From contig NZ_JAFVLN010000006.1 of assembly GCF_017377775.1 (NCBI RefSeq), forward strand, positions 463,668 to 527,667: 64,000 nucleotides of DNA, read 5' to 3'. This DNA comes from Streptomyces sp. VRA16 Mangrove soil. GTDB taxonomy: Bacteria > Actinomycetota > Actinomycetes > Streptomycetales > Streptomycetaceae. A program made the translations under genes and the position numbers. Under the pieces are notes generated by a model. That model was not told the origin of the DNA, ran no database searches, and was given only the letters and a program-made list of their open reading frames with translations. Positions 26,338-39,351 of the stretch are shown here, in pieces (position 1 is the first letter of the stretch; each line of letters begins with the position of its first letter).

Positions 26338-27302
26338 GCCGTGTCCTCCACGTCTTCCTTCAGCTTCTTGCGCAGGAACACCGTCAGGAGCACCGCGATC
26401 ACCGCGACCATGACCAGGCCCATCGCCGCCGCGTAGCCGAACTGGCCGTACTTGAAGGCCTCTTCGTACGCGAAGAGCATCGGCAGGCGGGTCTGACCGC
26501 CGGGGCCGCCCTGCGTCAGGACGTACACCAGGCCGAAGGAATTGAAGTTCCAGATGAAGTTGAGCGCGGTGATGGACAGGACCACCGGCCGCAGCGCGGG
26601 CCAGGTCACCGCGGTGAAGCGGCGCCACAGGCCCGCGCCGTCCAGCTGCGCGGCCTCGCGCAGCTCGTGCGGCACGTTCTGCAGACCGGCGAGGAGCACC
26701 ACCGTCGTCTGCGGCATGCCCGCCCAGACGCCGACCACGATGACGGCCGGGAGCGCGTAGGACAGGTCCGAGAGCCAGTCGATGTTCTCGTGGATCAGGC
26801 CGAGCTGGGTCAGCGTCTTGTTCAGGACGCCCGCGTCCGAGTGGTACACGAGCCGCCACATGATGCCGACGACCACCTCGGGCATCGCCCACGGGACCAG
26901 GGCGAGGGTCCGGGCCAGCCAGCGGAAGCGCAGGTTCTGGTTGAGCAGCAGGGCCAGGCCGAGGCCGAGCACGAACTGCAGCGCCGTCACGCACACCGCC
27001 CAGACCAGGCCGATGCGGAACGACTCCCAGAACAGCGAGTCGTGGCGCAGGTCCAGGAAGTTGTCCAGGCCGACGAACTGCGTGGCGGTGGTGCGGCCCG
27101 CCTGGGAGTCCGTGAAGGCGAGCGAGACGCCGTACAGGAGCGGGCCCACGCTGAGTATCAGGATCGGGATCAGCGCGGGAAGCAGCAGGAACCACGCGCC
27201 CCGGTCCAGGCCGAGCGCGCGCTTGCGCTGGGCCGGGGTGCGGGGCGGCGGTGTGCCGCGGCTGCCCGGGACGGCACTGTCCCGGGAGGCGGTGAGACTC
27301 AT
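26334..27302 (-). CDS. ABC sugar permease, MalF type
   Basis: A 322-residue first permease with six helices (WFLLLPALIPILILSVGPLL, YGVSLAFTDSQAGRTTATQF and so on). The EAA loop reads ELREAAQLDGAGLWRRFTAV. ATG 27302 is preferred over the frame's earliest ATG at 27356, since the sequence before MSLTASRDSAVPGSRG is not family-like. It starts 19 bases after the stop of the LacI-type gene and continues directly into the second permease. It forms the membrane channel of the importer. Confidence 0.9.
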   Translation of the reverse strand: MSLTASRDSAVPGSRGTPPPRTPAQRKRALGLDRGAWFLLLPALIPILILSVGPLLYGVSLAFTDSQAGRTTATQFVGLDNFLDLRHDSLFWESFRIGLVWAVCVTALQFVLGLGLALLLNQNLRFRWLARTLALVPWAMPEVVVGIMWRLVYHSDAGVLNKTLTQLGLIHENIDWLSDLSYALPAVIVVGVWAGMPQTTVVLLAGLQNVPHELREAAQLDGAGLWRRFTAVTWPALRPVVLSITALNFIWNFNSFGLVYVLTQGGPGGQTRLPMLFAYEEAFKYGQFGYAAAMGLVMVAVIAVLLTVFLRKKLKEDVEDTA

Positions 27303-27321
27303 GGCACGAACCTCGTGACTC

Positions 27322-28401
27322 TCAACTGTCGGGCGCCGCCCGGCCGGTGGAGGCACGGACGACGAGGCGGGGCGGGGCGGTGGTGGTGCGGGGGGTGGAG
27401 TTCTCGGCGGCTTCGGCGGCGTTCGCGGGGTCGGCGGGGCCGGCGGGGCCGACGGGTGCGGACAGGCGCTTGAGGAGGAGTTCGGCGGCTTCCCTGCCGC
27501 GGGCGGTGGAGCCCAGGTCGACGCTGGTCAGCGGGGGCCAGCCGGCCTGCGCGAGCATGCTGTCGTCCATCCCGGCGACGGCGACGTCCTCGGGTATCCG
27601 CAGGCCCCGGGCGTGCAGGGCGCGGGCGGCGCCGAGCGCGAGCTGGTCGTTGGCGCAGAAGACGGCGTCGGGGCGGGCCCGCTCGAGGAGGCCCTCGGTG
27701 GCATCGGCGCCCGACTCGATGCCGAAGTCCGTGTGCACGACGAGCGCGGGGTCGTATACGAGGCCGCAGTCGGCCAGGGCGGCGCGGTAGCCCTCGTCGC
27801 GGTTGGCACCGGGGACCGTGTCCGCCGGGCCGTTGACGAAGGCGATGCGGCGGCGGCCCGTCTCGTGCAGATGGCGCACGGCGAGGGCGGCGCCCGCGAC
27901 GGAGTCGGCCCGCACACTGTCCACCGGCACCCCGTCGGGCAGCGAACCTATGACCACGACCGGGCCCGCCGCCGTGCGCAGCGCCTCGATGTGGGCGTCC
28001 GTGATGCGGATGGGGCAGATGATGAGGCCGTCGCTGGTGCGGTCGCCGAGGCTGCGCAGCACCGCGAGCTCGTCGTCGACGACGGCGTCCGTGGAGTGCA
28101 GCAGGAGGCGGTACCCGGCGGCCTTGGCGACGGACTGGATGGCGCGGACCATCGCCACGTACACCGGGTTGCCGATGTCGGGCATCGCGAAGGTGAGCTG
28201 GCGGGTGCGGCCGCCCTTGAGGGAGCGGGCCACCGCGTTGGGCACGTAGCCCAGCTCGGCGGCGGCGCGCTCGACCTTGACGACGGTGTCGCGGCGGGCC
28301 CCCACGCCGTTCAGGACGCGCGAGACGGAGGCGATGGAGACCCCGGCGCGCTCCGCGATGGAGACGATCGTCGGCTGGCCCGTGCTGGTACCCGTGCCCA
28401 T
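27322..28401 (-). CDS. LacI-family transcriptional regulator
   Basis: A 359-residue LacI/GalR repressor. The N-terminal headpiece is IVSIAERAGVSIASVSRVLN, with hinge ELGYVPNAVARSLKGGRTRQ. A periplasmic-binding-protein-like sugar domain follows (FAMPDIGNPVYVAMVRAIQS, GLIICPIRI, AVFCANDQLALGAARALHAR, VAVAGMDDSMLAQAGWPPLT). The last ~35 residues are an Ala/Pro/Thr-rich tail. It is first in the minus-strand operon, 36 bases behind the paired operator at 28437-28471. It probably represses itself and all downstream genes until the imported ligand appears. Confidence 0.93.
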   Translation of the reverse strand: MGTGTSTGQPTIVSIAERAGVSIASVSRVLNGVGARRDTVVKVERAAAELGYVPNAVARSLKGGRTRQLTFAMPDIGNPVYVAMVRAIQSVAKAAGYRLLLHSTDAVVDDELAVLRSLGDRTSDGLIICPIRITDAHIEALRTAAGPVVVIGSLPDGVPVDSVRADSVAGAALAVRHLHETGRRRIAFVNGPADTVPGANRDEGYRAALADCGLVYDPALVVHTDFGIESGADATEGLLERARPDAVFCANDQLALGAARALHARGLRIPEDVAVAGMDDSMLAQAGWPPLTSVDLGSTARGREAAELLLKRLSAPVGPAGPADPANAAEAAENSTPRTTTAPPRLVVRASTGRAAPDS

Positions 28402-28436
28402 CTCTTTACCCCCATACGTCCGAGAACTTCCGGCCC

Positions 28437-28471
28437 CTGTAAACGTTTCCCGTAGCTGGAAACGTTTACAG
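28437..28471. promoter_or_regulatory. Paired LacI-family operator
   Basis: CTGTAAACGTTTCC (28437-28450) and its exact reverse complement GGAAACGTTTACAG (28458-28471) are separated by 7 bases. Each arm contains the palindrome AAACGTTT with the central CG typical of LacI-family sites, so this can be read as two head-to-head operators. It is 36 bases upstream of the LacI-type gene. Confidence 0.88.
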
Positions 28472-28683
28472 ATGTTGCGGTCATGTTTCCCGGACCGTCA
28501 ACGCACCGATCACGTGATCCATCTCACGGGTGATCTGGGGAAGATCCAGTTCAGGGGGTGCCGCGACCGTTGCGCAGGGTGCAAAACCGCAGGTAAGTAC
28601 GGCCTTCCTTGCTAGCGGGGCCCGTCGTTCGTGCGTACTTTCGGATGCGGAGAAAGCATCCGAGGGGAACGGGGATCACGGGC

Positions 28684-29415
28684 ATGGCCATCATCGAGAC
28701 CGAGGCGACACTTCACGACGCGCACCGGGACAACCACACCCACCGCGACGTGAACGGCGGCTGGCTGCGTCCCGCGGTGTTCGGCGCCATGGACGGTCTC
28801 GTCTCCAACTTCGCGCTGATGGCCGGTGTCGCGGGCGGCGCCGTGTCGCAGCAGACGATCATCATCACCGGACTGTCGGGCCTGGCCGCCGGCGCCTTCT
28901 CCATGGCGGCCGGCGAGTACACCTCCGTCGCCTCCCAGCGCGAGCTGGTCGAGGCCGAACTCGACGTCGAGCGGCGCGAGTTGAGGAAGCACCCGGCCGA
29001 CGAGCAGCGTGAGCTCGCCGAGCTCTACATCTCCCGCGGCGTCGAGCCGAAGCTCGCCCACGAGGTCGCCCGGCAGCTCTCCGAGGACCCCGAGCAGGCC
29101 CTGGAGATCCACGCCCGCGAGGAGCTCGGCATCGACCCGGGCGACCTGCCCTCGCCGACGGTGGCCGCCGTCTCGTCCTTCGGCGCCTTCGCGCTGGGCG
29201 CGCTCATCCCCGTGCTGCCGTACCTGCTCGGCGCGAGCGCGCTGTGGCCGGCCGTGGTGCTGGCGCTCGTCGGACTCTTCGCCTGCGGGGCGCTCGTGGC
29301 CAGGGTGACGGCGCGCTCGTGGTGGTTCAGCGGATTGCGGCAGTTGGCCCTGGGCGGAGCGGCGGCGGGTGTGACCTATCTCCTGGGCACTCTTTTCGGT
29401 ACGGCGGTAGGTTGA
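28684..29415 (+). CDS. VIT1/CCC1-family transporter
   Basis: A 243-residue membrane protein of the vacuolar iron transporter family, which moves Fe2+/Mn2+ in eukaryotes. Seen are LRPAVFGAMDGLVSNFALMA, GAFSMAAGEYTSVASQRELV, a charged metal-binding-domain-like middle (ELDVERRELRKHPADEQREL, YISRGVEPKLAHEVARQLSE) and two or three C-terminal helices. ATG 28684 begins the conserved part; an upstream in-frame ATG at 28609 adds sequence unlike the family. It is divergent from the LacI-type gene and precedes gltB. Metal substrate in bacteria is inferred. Confidence 0.87.
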   Translation: MAIIETEATLHDAHRDNHTHRDVNGGWLRPAVFGAMDGLVSNFALMAGVAGGAVSQQTIIITGLSGLAAGAFSMAAGEYTSVASQRELVEAELDVERRELRKHPADEQRELAELYISRGVEPKLAHEVARQLSEDPEQALEIHAREELGIDPGDLPSPTVAAVSSFGAFALGALIPVLPYLLGASALWPAVVLALVGLFACGALVARVTARSWWFSGLRQLALGGAAAGVTYLLGTLFGTAVG

Positions 29416-29756
29416 CGGCCGCCGGTCGCCGCCGGATGATGGCTATACAGGGCCTTGCATAAGTAGTCGTTACTGGACGGTTTCGATTACTTGACCACGG
29501 GGCATGAGCCGTAAGCGCTGTGGGCAATGAGGCCCGCGCCGCACACCCGCACCACCCCGGCCGCCGGTCATCGATCTGCCCGGCGAGGCCTCTCCCGCCG
29601 CGACCCGCGGTGTCCGCATGTTGGAACGAAGTATCCACTTCTCGGGAATCGCTCCATCATGTAACCTGCACGAAATTTTGCAGCAGCATGAACTTCGCAG
29701 AGGGCCAACGTCGTCCCTCGGCACTTGCAAATGCCACGACGACGACGGGAGAGCCG
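29416..29756. other. Leader region of gltB, 341 bases without a gene
   Basis: Less G/C-rich than the coding DNA around it, so it probably holds the gltBD promoter. It contains a GlnR-like site (29661-29676, listed separately) about 80-95 bases before the gltB start. Short frames run through it, but none has family-like sequence. No terminator-like hairpin of note was found after the VIT1-type gene. Confidence 0.6.
29661..29676 (+). promoter_or_regulatory. Possible GlnR box upstream of gltB
   Basis: GTAACCTGCACGAAAT fits the actinomycete GlnR pattern gTnAc-n6-GaAAc except for the last base. One half-matched site in a promoter of a nitrogen-assimilation gene is suggestive but can occur by chance. 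Confidence 0.35.
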
Positions 29757-34356
<4,600 letters not shown>

Positions 34357-34364
<8 letters not shown>

Positions 34365-35820
34365 TCCCAAGGGCTTTCTCAACCACGGCCGCGAGGTCGC
34401 CAGGACGCGTCCCGTCGGCGAGCGTGTGCAGGACTGGAACGAGGTCTACGTTCCCGGTTCCCTGCTCCCCATCATCAGCAAGCAGGCGAGCCGCTGCATG
34501 GACTGCGGCATCCCGTTCTGCCACAACGGCTGCCCGCTGGGGAACCTGATCCCCGAGTGGAACGACTACGCGTACCGCGAGGACTGGTCGGCGGCGCAGG
34601 AGCGCCTGCACGCCACCAACAACTTCCCGGAGTTCACGGGCCGCCTCTGCCCGGCTCCCTGTGAGTCGGCGTGCGTGCTCGGCATCAACCAGCCGGCCGT
34701 CACCATCAAGAACGTCGAGGTCTCGATCATCGACCAGGCGTGGGACCGGGGCGACGTCGCCCCGCAGATCCCCGAGCGCCTGTCGGGCAAGACCGTCGCC
34801 GTCATCGGCTCGGGCCCGGCCGGCCTGGCCGCCGCCCAGCAGCTGACGCGGGCCGGCCACACGGTCGCGGTGTACGAGCGCGCCGACCGCATCGGCGGTC
34901 TGCTCCGCTACGGCATCCCCGAGTTCAAGATGGAGAAGCGCCACATCAACCGCCGCATCGAGCAGATGCGCGCGGAGGGCACCAAGTTCCGCACCGGTGT
35001 GGAGATCGGCCGCGACATCGACGCCGCGAAGCTGCGCAAGCGCTACGACGCCGTCGTCATCGCCGCCGGTGCCACGGTCTCCCGTGACCTGCCGGTCCCG
35101 GGCCGTGAGCTGAACGGCATCCACTTCGCCATGGAGTACCTGCCGCTCGCCAACAAGGTGCAGGAGGGCGACTTCGTGGCGCCCCCCATCACCGCCGAGG
35201 GCAAGCACGTCGTGGTCATCGGCGGCGGTGACACCGGCGCGGACTGCGTGGGCACCGCCCACCGCCAGGGCGCGGCCTCGGTCACGCAGCTGGAGATCAT
35301 GCCGCGTCCGAACGACGACCGGAACCCGGTCGCGCAGCCGTGGCCGACCTTCCCGATGCTGTACAAGGTCACCTCGGCGCACGAGGAGGGCGGCGAGCGG
35401 GTCTACTCCGTCTCCACGACCCACTTCGAGGGCGACGAGGACGGCAACGTCCAGTGGCTGCACCTCACCGAGGTCGAGTTCATCGACGGCAAGCTGACGC
35501 CGAAGCCGGGCACGGAGCGCAAGATCCCCGCTCAGCTGGTGACGCTGGCCATGGGCTTCACGGGCACCGACCAGGAGAACGGCCTGGTCTCCCAGTTCGC
35601 CCTGGACCTCGACGAGCGCGGCAACATCGCCCGCGACGCCGACTTCCAGACGAACGTCCCCGGGGTCTTCGTCGCCGGTGACGCCGGCCGCGGCCAGTCC
35701 CTCATCGTGTGGGCCATCGCGGAGGGCCGCTCGGCCGCCCGTGGCGTGGACCGCTTCCTGACCGGCGCCTCGGACCTCCCGGCCCCGATCCGCCCGACGG
35801 ACCGCGCGCTGGCCGTGTAA
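34357..35820 (+). CDS. gltD: Glutamate synthase small subunit GltD
   Basis: A 487-residue NADPH-dependent beta subunit that feeds electrons to GltB. The N-terminal Cys-rich domain for 4Fe-4S clusters is seen in RCMDCGIPFCHNGCPLGN and RLCPAPCESACVLGI. The FAD site is VAVIGSGPAGLAAAQQL and the NADPH site is VVVIGGGDTGADCVGTA. The closing region GVFVAGDAGRGQSLIVWAI is typical. It starts inside the end of gltB (8-base overlap) and is convergent with the SMI1/KNR4 gene 138 bases on. Confidence 0.97.
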
Positions 35821-35958
35821 CGGCCTGACGCCCGTCAAAAGACGTCCCGTACAACGGCGTACGGAACTGAGCGCGACGCTCGCCCTGTAATGTCCCCGAC
35901 CGGACGCTTGGGCGGGCGTCGCGGTGCGTTCGGGGTCGGTGAGGTCCGGGGCCCGAGG

Positions 35959-36402
35959 TCATGCGGGGGCGCTCCGGTACCAGTCGTCGCCCTCGCTGCC
36001 GAGCGCGCTGCGCAGATAGCTCTTCAGGGACGGCGCCACCCAGGTGCGGCTGTCCGTCTCGTGGTCCCAGACGAACACGTCGTCCCGGCGCGGGGTGCGG
36101 ACGAAGGCGAACTGGTCGCCGCCCCCGTTGTCCCCGAAGAACATGAGGGAGTCGAAGGGCTGGTAGAGCTCGCGGAAGTCCGGGGCGGCGCGGAAGTCCG
36201 CGTTCTCGGCGAGGATCCGCTCGGCCGTCCAGACGGTCTCGGTGCCGCAGTCGTCCTCGATGCCGTCGGTCTCCAGGAGGAGCGCGCGCAGGTCCTCCGG
36301 CACGGGCTGACCCAGGTGGCGCTCGATGGCCGCGAGGGCCTCCTCGGCGGCGGGGGGCCGGGACACAGCGTCCGGGAACGTCGTCGCCATTTCACGCCAC
36401 AT
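35959..36402 (-). CDS. SMI1/KNR4-family protein
   Basis: A 147-residue protein with the SMI1/KNR4 fold: AAIERHLGQPVPEDLRALLL, ETDGIE, SLMFFGDNGGGDQFAFV and WDHETDSRTWVAPSLKSYLR. Many bacterial members are immunity proteins against polymorphic toxins. No toxin gene is next to it here, so it may be an orphan immunity or a housekeeping member. AGGAG sits 7 bases before the ATG at 36402. Confidence 0.85.
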   Translation of the reverse strand: MWREMATTFPDAVSRPPAAEEALAAIERHLGQPVPEDLRALLLETDGIEDDCGTETVWTAERILAENADFRAAPDFRELYQPFDSLMFFGDNGGGDQFAFVRTPRRDDVFVWDHETDSRTWVAPSLKSYLRSALGSEGDDWYRSAPA

Positions 36403-36441
36403 GGGCCAACTCCTGTTGCTACAGCCGTTCTTGACGCTTCA

Positions 36442-36678
36442 TCAGCCGTGAAGACCGATGTACCCGTTGCCGTCCGCGTCGTTGCCTGACTTCGTGTGCT
36501 TGTGGGTGTCCGCGTGCGAACCCGACGGCTTGTAAAGGTAGATCGTGTCGCCGCTGTTGTTCCACATGAAGGTGCAGTTGTCGCGGTGGACGACGTTCTT
36601 CGTGTCCGAGTCCGTGCCCTTGCCGCCGCGCAGCCGCACATGGTCGCCGGGCTGCAGGCTGTGGCTCTTGGTGGTCAT
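36442..36678 (-). CDS. Short lamin-tail-domain-like fragment
   Basis: A 78-residue protein. QPGDHVRLRGGKGTDSDTKN, CTFMWNNSGDTIYLYKPSGS and a Lys/His/Asp-rich end look like the second half of a bacterial lamin tail domain (LTD), where full domains have an N-terminal strand pair and usually a signal peptide. Both are missing here, and the previous gene ends 3 bases before this ATG, so there is no room for them. It may be a truncated remnant or a cytoplasmic mini-LTD. It lies 3 bases downstream of the chitosanase gene and could be co-transcribed. Confidence 0.6.
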   Translation of the reverse strand: MTTKSHSLQPGDHVRLRGGKGTDSDTKNVVHRDNCTFMWNNSGDTIYLYKPSGSHADTHKHTKSGNDADGNGYIGLHG

Positions 36679-36681
36679 GAA

Positions 36682-37596
36682 TTACGGCACCCGGTACGAC
36701 TCCCCGTACACCTGCCACGTCAGCGGCGTCTTGAGCGACATGTTCCCGTCGTAGAGGAAGCGGCGCTGCGCCGTGTCGATGCGGCTGGTGTCGATGCCCG
36801 CCTTCTTGGCCTGCATCGCCTTGCGGCGCAGGTCCAGGAAGATGTCGAGGTACGCCTTCTCCTTGCCGCCCTGTGACGGGGTGTCGGCCTCCGCGATCGC
36901 CGCGTCGCGCAGCCCGTAGAAGCTGCGCGGGCCGGTGCCGGGGCCGTGGAAGACCATCGCGTCGTAGTAGATGAACTGGCCGAGCGTGCCGAGACCGTCG
37001 AGCTTGGCGAGGCGGACCGCCGGGTTGAAGTAGACCCGGTCGCGCTCCTTGTCCTGGGCGTCGCGGAACGCCTTGACGGTCGCCTCCTTCTTCCAGGCGG
37101 CCGTGAAATCCGCGCCCAGCCCCTTGTGGGAGTCCGTGCCGTCGACCTCGCGCAGCGCGGGGAGGTAGGAGGCCAGGCCGTTGTCCGGGTGGGCCTTCGT
37201 GTAGCGCTCGACCAGCGTGCGCATGTCGTGGGTGCCGGAGCAGAAGCCGATGATGCCGGCCGTGTATCCCTGGCCGTCGCCGATGTCCTCTATGTACCCG
37301 TACGCGCTGCGCCAGTCGAGCGTGGAGTTCTCGGCGCTCGCGACGATCTCCTGGGCCAGTTCCTTCTTCGCCGGGGCGGAGAGTCCCGGCGGGAGGCTCG
37401 CGATCATCTTGTCGTCGGCCTTGCGCTCCGCCGTCGACTTGTCCTGCTCGCGGGCGTGCGCCGAGGTGCCGGCCGACGCCTTGGGCAGGGCGGGGGAGCC
37501 GTCGTTCGAGCTGTCGGGCGACAGGAAGTAGAACGCCGCCGTGGCGGTCGGGGCCACGGCGATGAAGGAGAGGACCAGACATCCGGCGCGTTTCAT
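36682..37596 (-). CDS. GH46 chitosanase
   Basis: A 304-residue secreted endo-chitosanase of glycoside hydrolase family 46. ATG 37596 gives a signal-peptide-like start (MKRAGCLVLSFIAVAPTATA). The catalytic Glu is in VASAENSTLDWRSAYGYIED and the catalytic Asp in IGDGQGYTAGIIGFCSGTHD, both as in the Streptomyces N174 enzyme. Other family segments are ASYLPALREVDGTDSHKGLG and FIYYDAMVFHGPGTGPRSFY. A 50-residue polar linker follows the signal. The inverted repeat at 37618-37666 lies just upstream and may regulate it. Confidence 0.93.
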   Translation of the reverse strand: MKRAGCLVLSFIAVAPTATAAFYFLSPDSSNDGSPALPKASAGTSAHAREQDKSTAERKADDKMIASLPPGLSAPAKKELAQEIVASAENSTLDWRSAYGYIEDIGDGQGYTAGIIGFCSGTHDMRTLVERYTKAHPDNGLASYLPALREVDGTDSHKGLGADFTAAWKKEATVKAFRDAQDKERDRVYFNPAVRLAKLDGLGTLGQFIYYDAMVFHGPGTGPRSFYGLRDAAIAEADTPSQGGKEKAYLDIFLDLRRKAMQAKKAGIDTSRIDTAQRRFLYDGNMSLKTPLTWQVYGESYRVP

Positions 37597-37617
37597 GCGG
37601 CACACAGTAAGGGCACA

Positions 37618-37666
37618 GCCGTTCGGCCCGGCGCGCGGGTCGCCGCCGCCGCGGCGGCCGAACGGC
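37618..37666. promoter_or_regulatory. Inverted repeat upstream of the chitosanase gene
   Basis: GCCGTTCGGCC (37618-37628) and its exact complement GGCCGAACGGC (37656-37666) are separated by 27 G/C-rich bases. It lies 22 bases before the chitosanase ATG in the 260-base gap to hutD. An operator or a cruciform/terminator are both possible. Confidence 0.4.
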
Positions 37667-37856
37667 CCGAGGCCGGCCTGGACCCGCGCGCCCTCCACGC
37701 CGACCGGCGGAAGCTGCGGGAACTGGTGCCGCCGCGCGTCGAGTTGTTGCCCGACGCCGGGAAGGGGACGGTCCGCGCACCGCCCGCGTGCCGACGGTCG
37801 CGCCCCGAGCGCCCGGGAGCAGGGGCGGACCGCGCCGTCCCGTACGCTCGACGTCC

Positions 37857-38441
37857 GTGATCGACATCGACGTACGGGACCTGCCCGCCGCGGACCGCGC
37901 CGCCGTCCCCTGGAAGAACGGGGGCGGTGTCACCCGCGAGATCCTCTGCCACCCCGAGGGCGCGGACATGGCGGACTTCGGCTGGCGGGTGAGTCTCGCG
38001 GAGGTCGCGGCCGACGGGCCGTTCTCCGCGTTCCCCGGCGTCGACCGCACCCTCACCATGGCCGAGGGCGACGGCATGGAACTGACCGTCGCGGGCCGGC
38101 CCACCCTCGTCGACACGCGCTACGCACCACGCGACTTCCCCGGCGACGCCCCCACCGACTGCCGGCTCCTCGGCGCCGGGAACGTCGTCAACTTCAACGT
38201 CATGTGGCGCCGCGACGCCCTCGCCGAACCCCCGTCGGTCGCCGTCGTGCACGGCCGGCTGACCCTGGCCCCCGGCCGTGCGCTCGTCGTCGCCCTGGGC
38301 GTGGAGGGCGCGCGGGTGGCGGGCCGGGAGCTGGGGCGGTACGACGCCGTCCTCGTCGACGGCGCCGCGACGCCGCTGCACGCCACCGGCGCCACCGCCG
38401 TCGTCACCGTTCCCACCGCGGTCACTGATCGATCCGCTTGA
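37857..38441 (+). CDS. HutD-family protein
   Basis: A 194-residue cupin-like HutD protein. The diagnostic N-terminal segment is AVPWKNGGGVTREILCHPEG, then DFGWRVSLAEVAADGPFSAF and FPGVDRTLTMAEGDGMELTV. HutD is linked to histidine utilisation (hut) in other bacteria, but no hut genes are here, so the role is open. GTG 37857 starts the conserved part; the frame extends to 37788. The 3' end overlaps the convergent aldo/keto reductase gene by 20 bases. Confidence 0.85.
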   Translation: MIDIDVRDLPAADRAAVPWKNGGGVTREILCHPEGADMADFGWRVSLAEVAADGPFSAFPGVDRTLTMAEGDGMELTVAGRPTLVDTRYAPRDFPGDAPTDCRLLGAGNVVNFNVMWRRDALAEPPSVAVVHGRLTLAPGRALVVALGVEGARVAGRELGRYDAVLVDGAATPLHATGATAVVTVPTAVTDRSA

Positions 38442-39285
38442 ACTGCTCCTCGGTCAGGGTGAGCCGCAGCGCACCGACGTTCTCCTCCAGGTGGGCGGGG
38501 GAGGACGTGCCCGGGATCGGGACGATGTTCGGCGCGCGGTGCAGCTGCCAGGCGAGCGCCACCTGCGACGGCGTCGCGCCCAGCTCCCGTGCCACGCCCG
38601 CGACGGGACTGTCCTGACCCGCGTGCTCACCCATCGCGACCGGGAAGAACGGGATGAACGCGATGCCCCGCGCCGCCGTGTGCTCGACGACGGCCTCGTG
38701 TTCGCGCGACGCCAGGTTGTACATGTTCTGCACGCTCGCGATCGGCGCGACGGCCTCGGCCGCGGTCAGCTGCTCGACGCTCACCTCCGACAGACCGATG
38801 TGCCGGACCTTGCCCTCCTCCTGGAGCTGCCGCAGCGCGCCGATCTGGTCCTCCAGCGGGTACTCCGGGTCGATGCGGTGCAACTGCAGCAGATCGACGC
38901 GCTCCACCTTGAGCCTGCGCAGCGCGAGTTCGGCCTGCTGGCGCAGGTAGGCCGGGTGACCGAGCGGCACCCACTCGGTGGGGGAGGGCCGCACGACACC
39001 GACCTTCGTGGCGACCGTGACCTCGTCCGCGTACGGGTGCAGCGCCTCGGCGAGCAGCTCCTCGCTCGCGCCGAGCGCATACGAGTCGGCCGTGTCGAAG
39101 AAGGTGACACCGAGCTCTGCGGCGCGCCGCAGCAGCGCGACGGCGGCCGCGCGGTCCGTGGGGGCCTGCCAGATCGGGGCGCCGGAACCCGACCGCTCGT
39201 CGGGGGCGCCGGTGAGCCGCATCGTGCCGTAGCCGATCCGGGAGACGGGAAGATCTGTGCCGAGTGCGAAGGTTGTGTTCGTCAT
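38422..39285 (-). CDS. Aldo/keto reductase
   Basis: A 287-residue NADPH-dependent aldo/keto reductase. The catalytic tetrad is visible: Asp and Tyr in FFDTADSYALGASEELLAEA, Lys in TVATKVGVVRP and His in DLLQLHRIDPEY. The NADP pocket region (NIVPIPGTSSPAHLEENVGA) is also typical. It is divergent from a MerR regulator and its promoter has MerR-type architecture, so it is very likely induced through it. The predicted start of transcription falls on the ATG, giving a leaderless mRNA. Confidence 0.92.
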   Translation of the reverse strand: MTNTTFALGTDLPVSRIGYGTMRLTGAPDERSGSGAPIWQAPTDRAAAVALLRRAAELGVTFFDTADSYALGASEELLAEALHPYADEVTVATKVGVVRPSPTEWVPLGHPAYLRQQAELALRRLKVERVDLLQLHRIDPEYPLEDQIGALRQLQEEGKVRHIGLSEVSVEQLTAAEAVAPIASVQNMYNLASREHEAVVEHTAARGIAFIPFFPVAMGEHAGQDSPVAGVARELGATPSQVALAWQLHRAPNIVPIPGTSSPAHLEENVGALRLTLTEEQFKRIDQ

Positions 39286-39292
39286 GGCTGCG

Positions 39293-39324
39293 ACGCTATG
39301 AGCTCACACCCATGTGAGGTTCAA
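39293..39324 (-). promoter_or_regulatory. MerR-type promoter of the aldo/keto reductase gene
   Basis: On the minus strand: -35 TTGAAC (39324-39319), then a long 20-base spacer holding the dyad CTCACA-TGGG-TGTGAG (39318-39303), then -10 TAGCGT (39298-39293). A 19-20 base spacer with a central dyad is the hallmark of promoters activated by MerR proteins. The -10 ends 8 bases before the ATG, fitting a leaderless transcript. Confidence 0.72.
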
Positions 39325-39351
39325 GTGCCTGTGAGGGGAGTCACATTGAGT

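Noticed and set aside
24200..27302. A missing ABC ATPase as sign of a broken importer
   Set aside because: Streptomyces CUT1 importers commonly rely on a shared ATPase encoded elsewhere (MsiK).
28437..28471. A transcription terminator
   Set aside because: It lies upstream of the LacI-type gene, is not G/C-rich, and has the AAACGTTT core of LacI-family operators.
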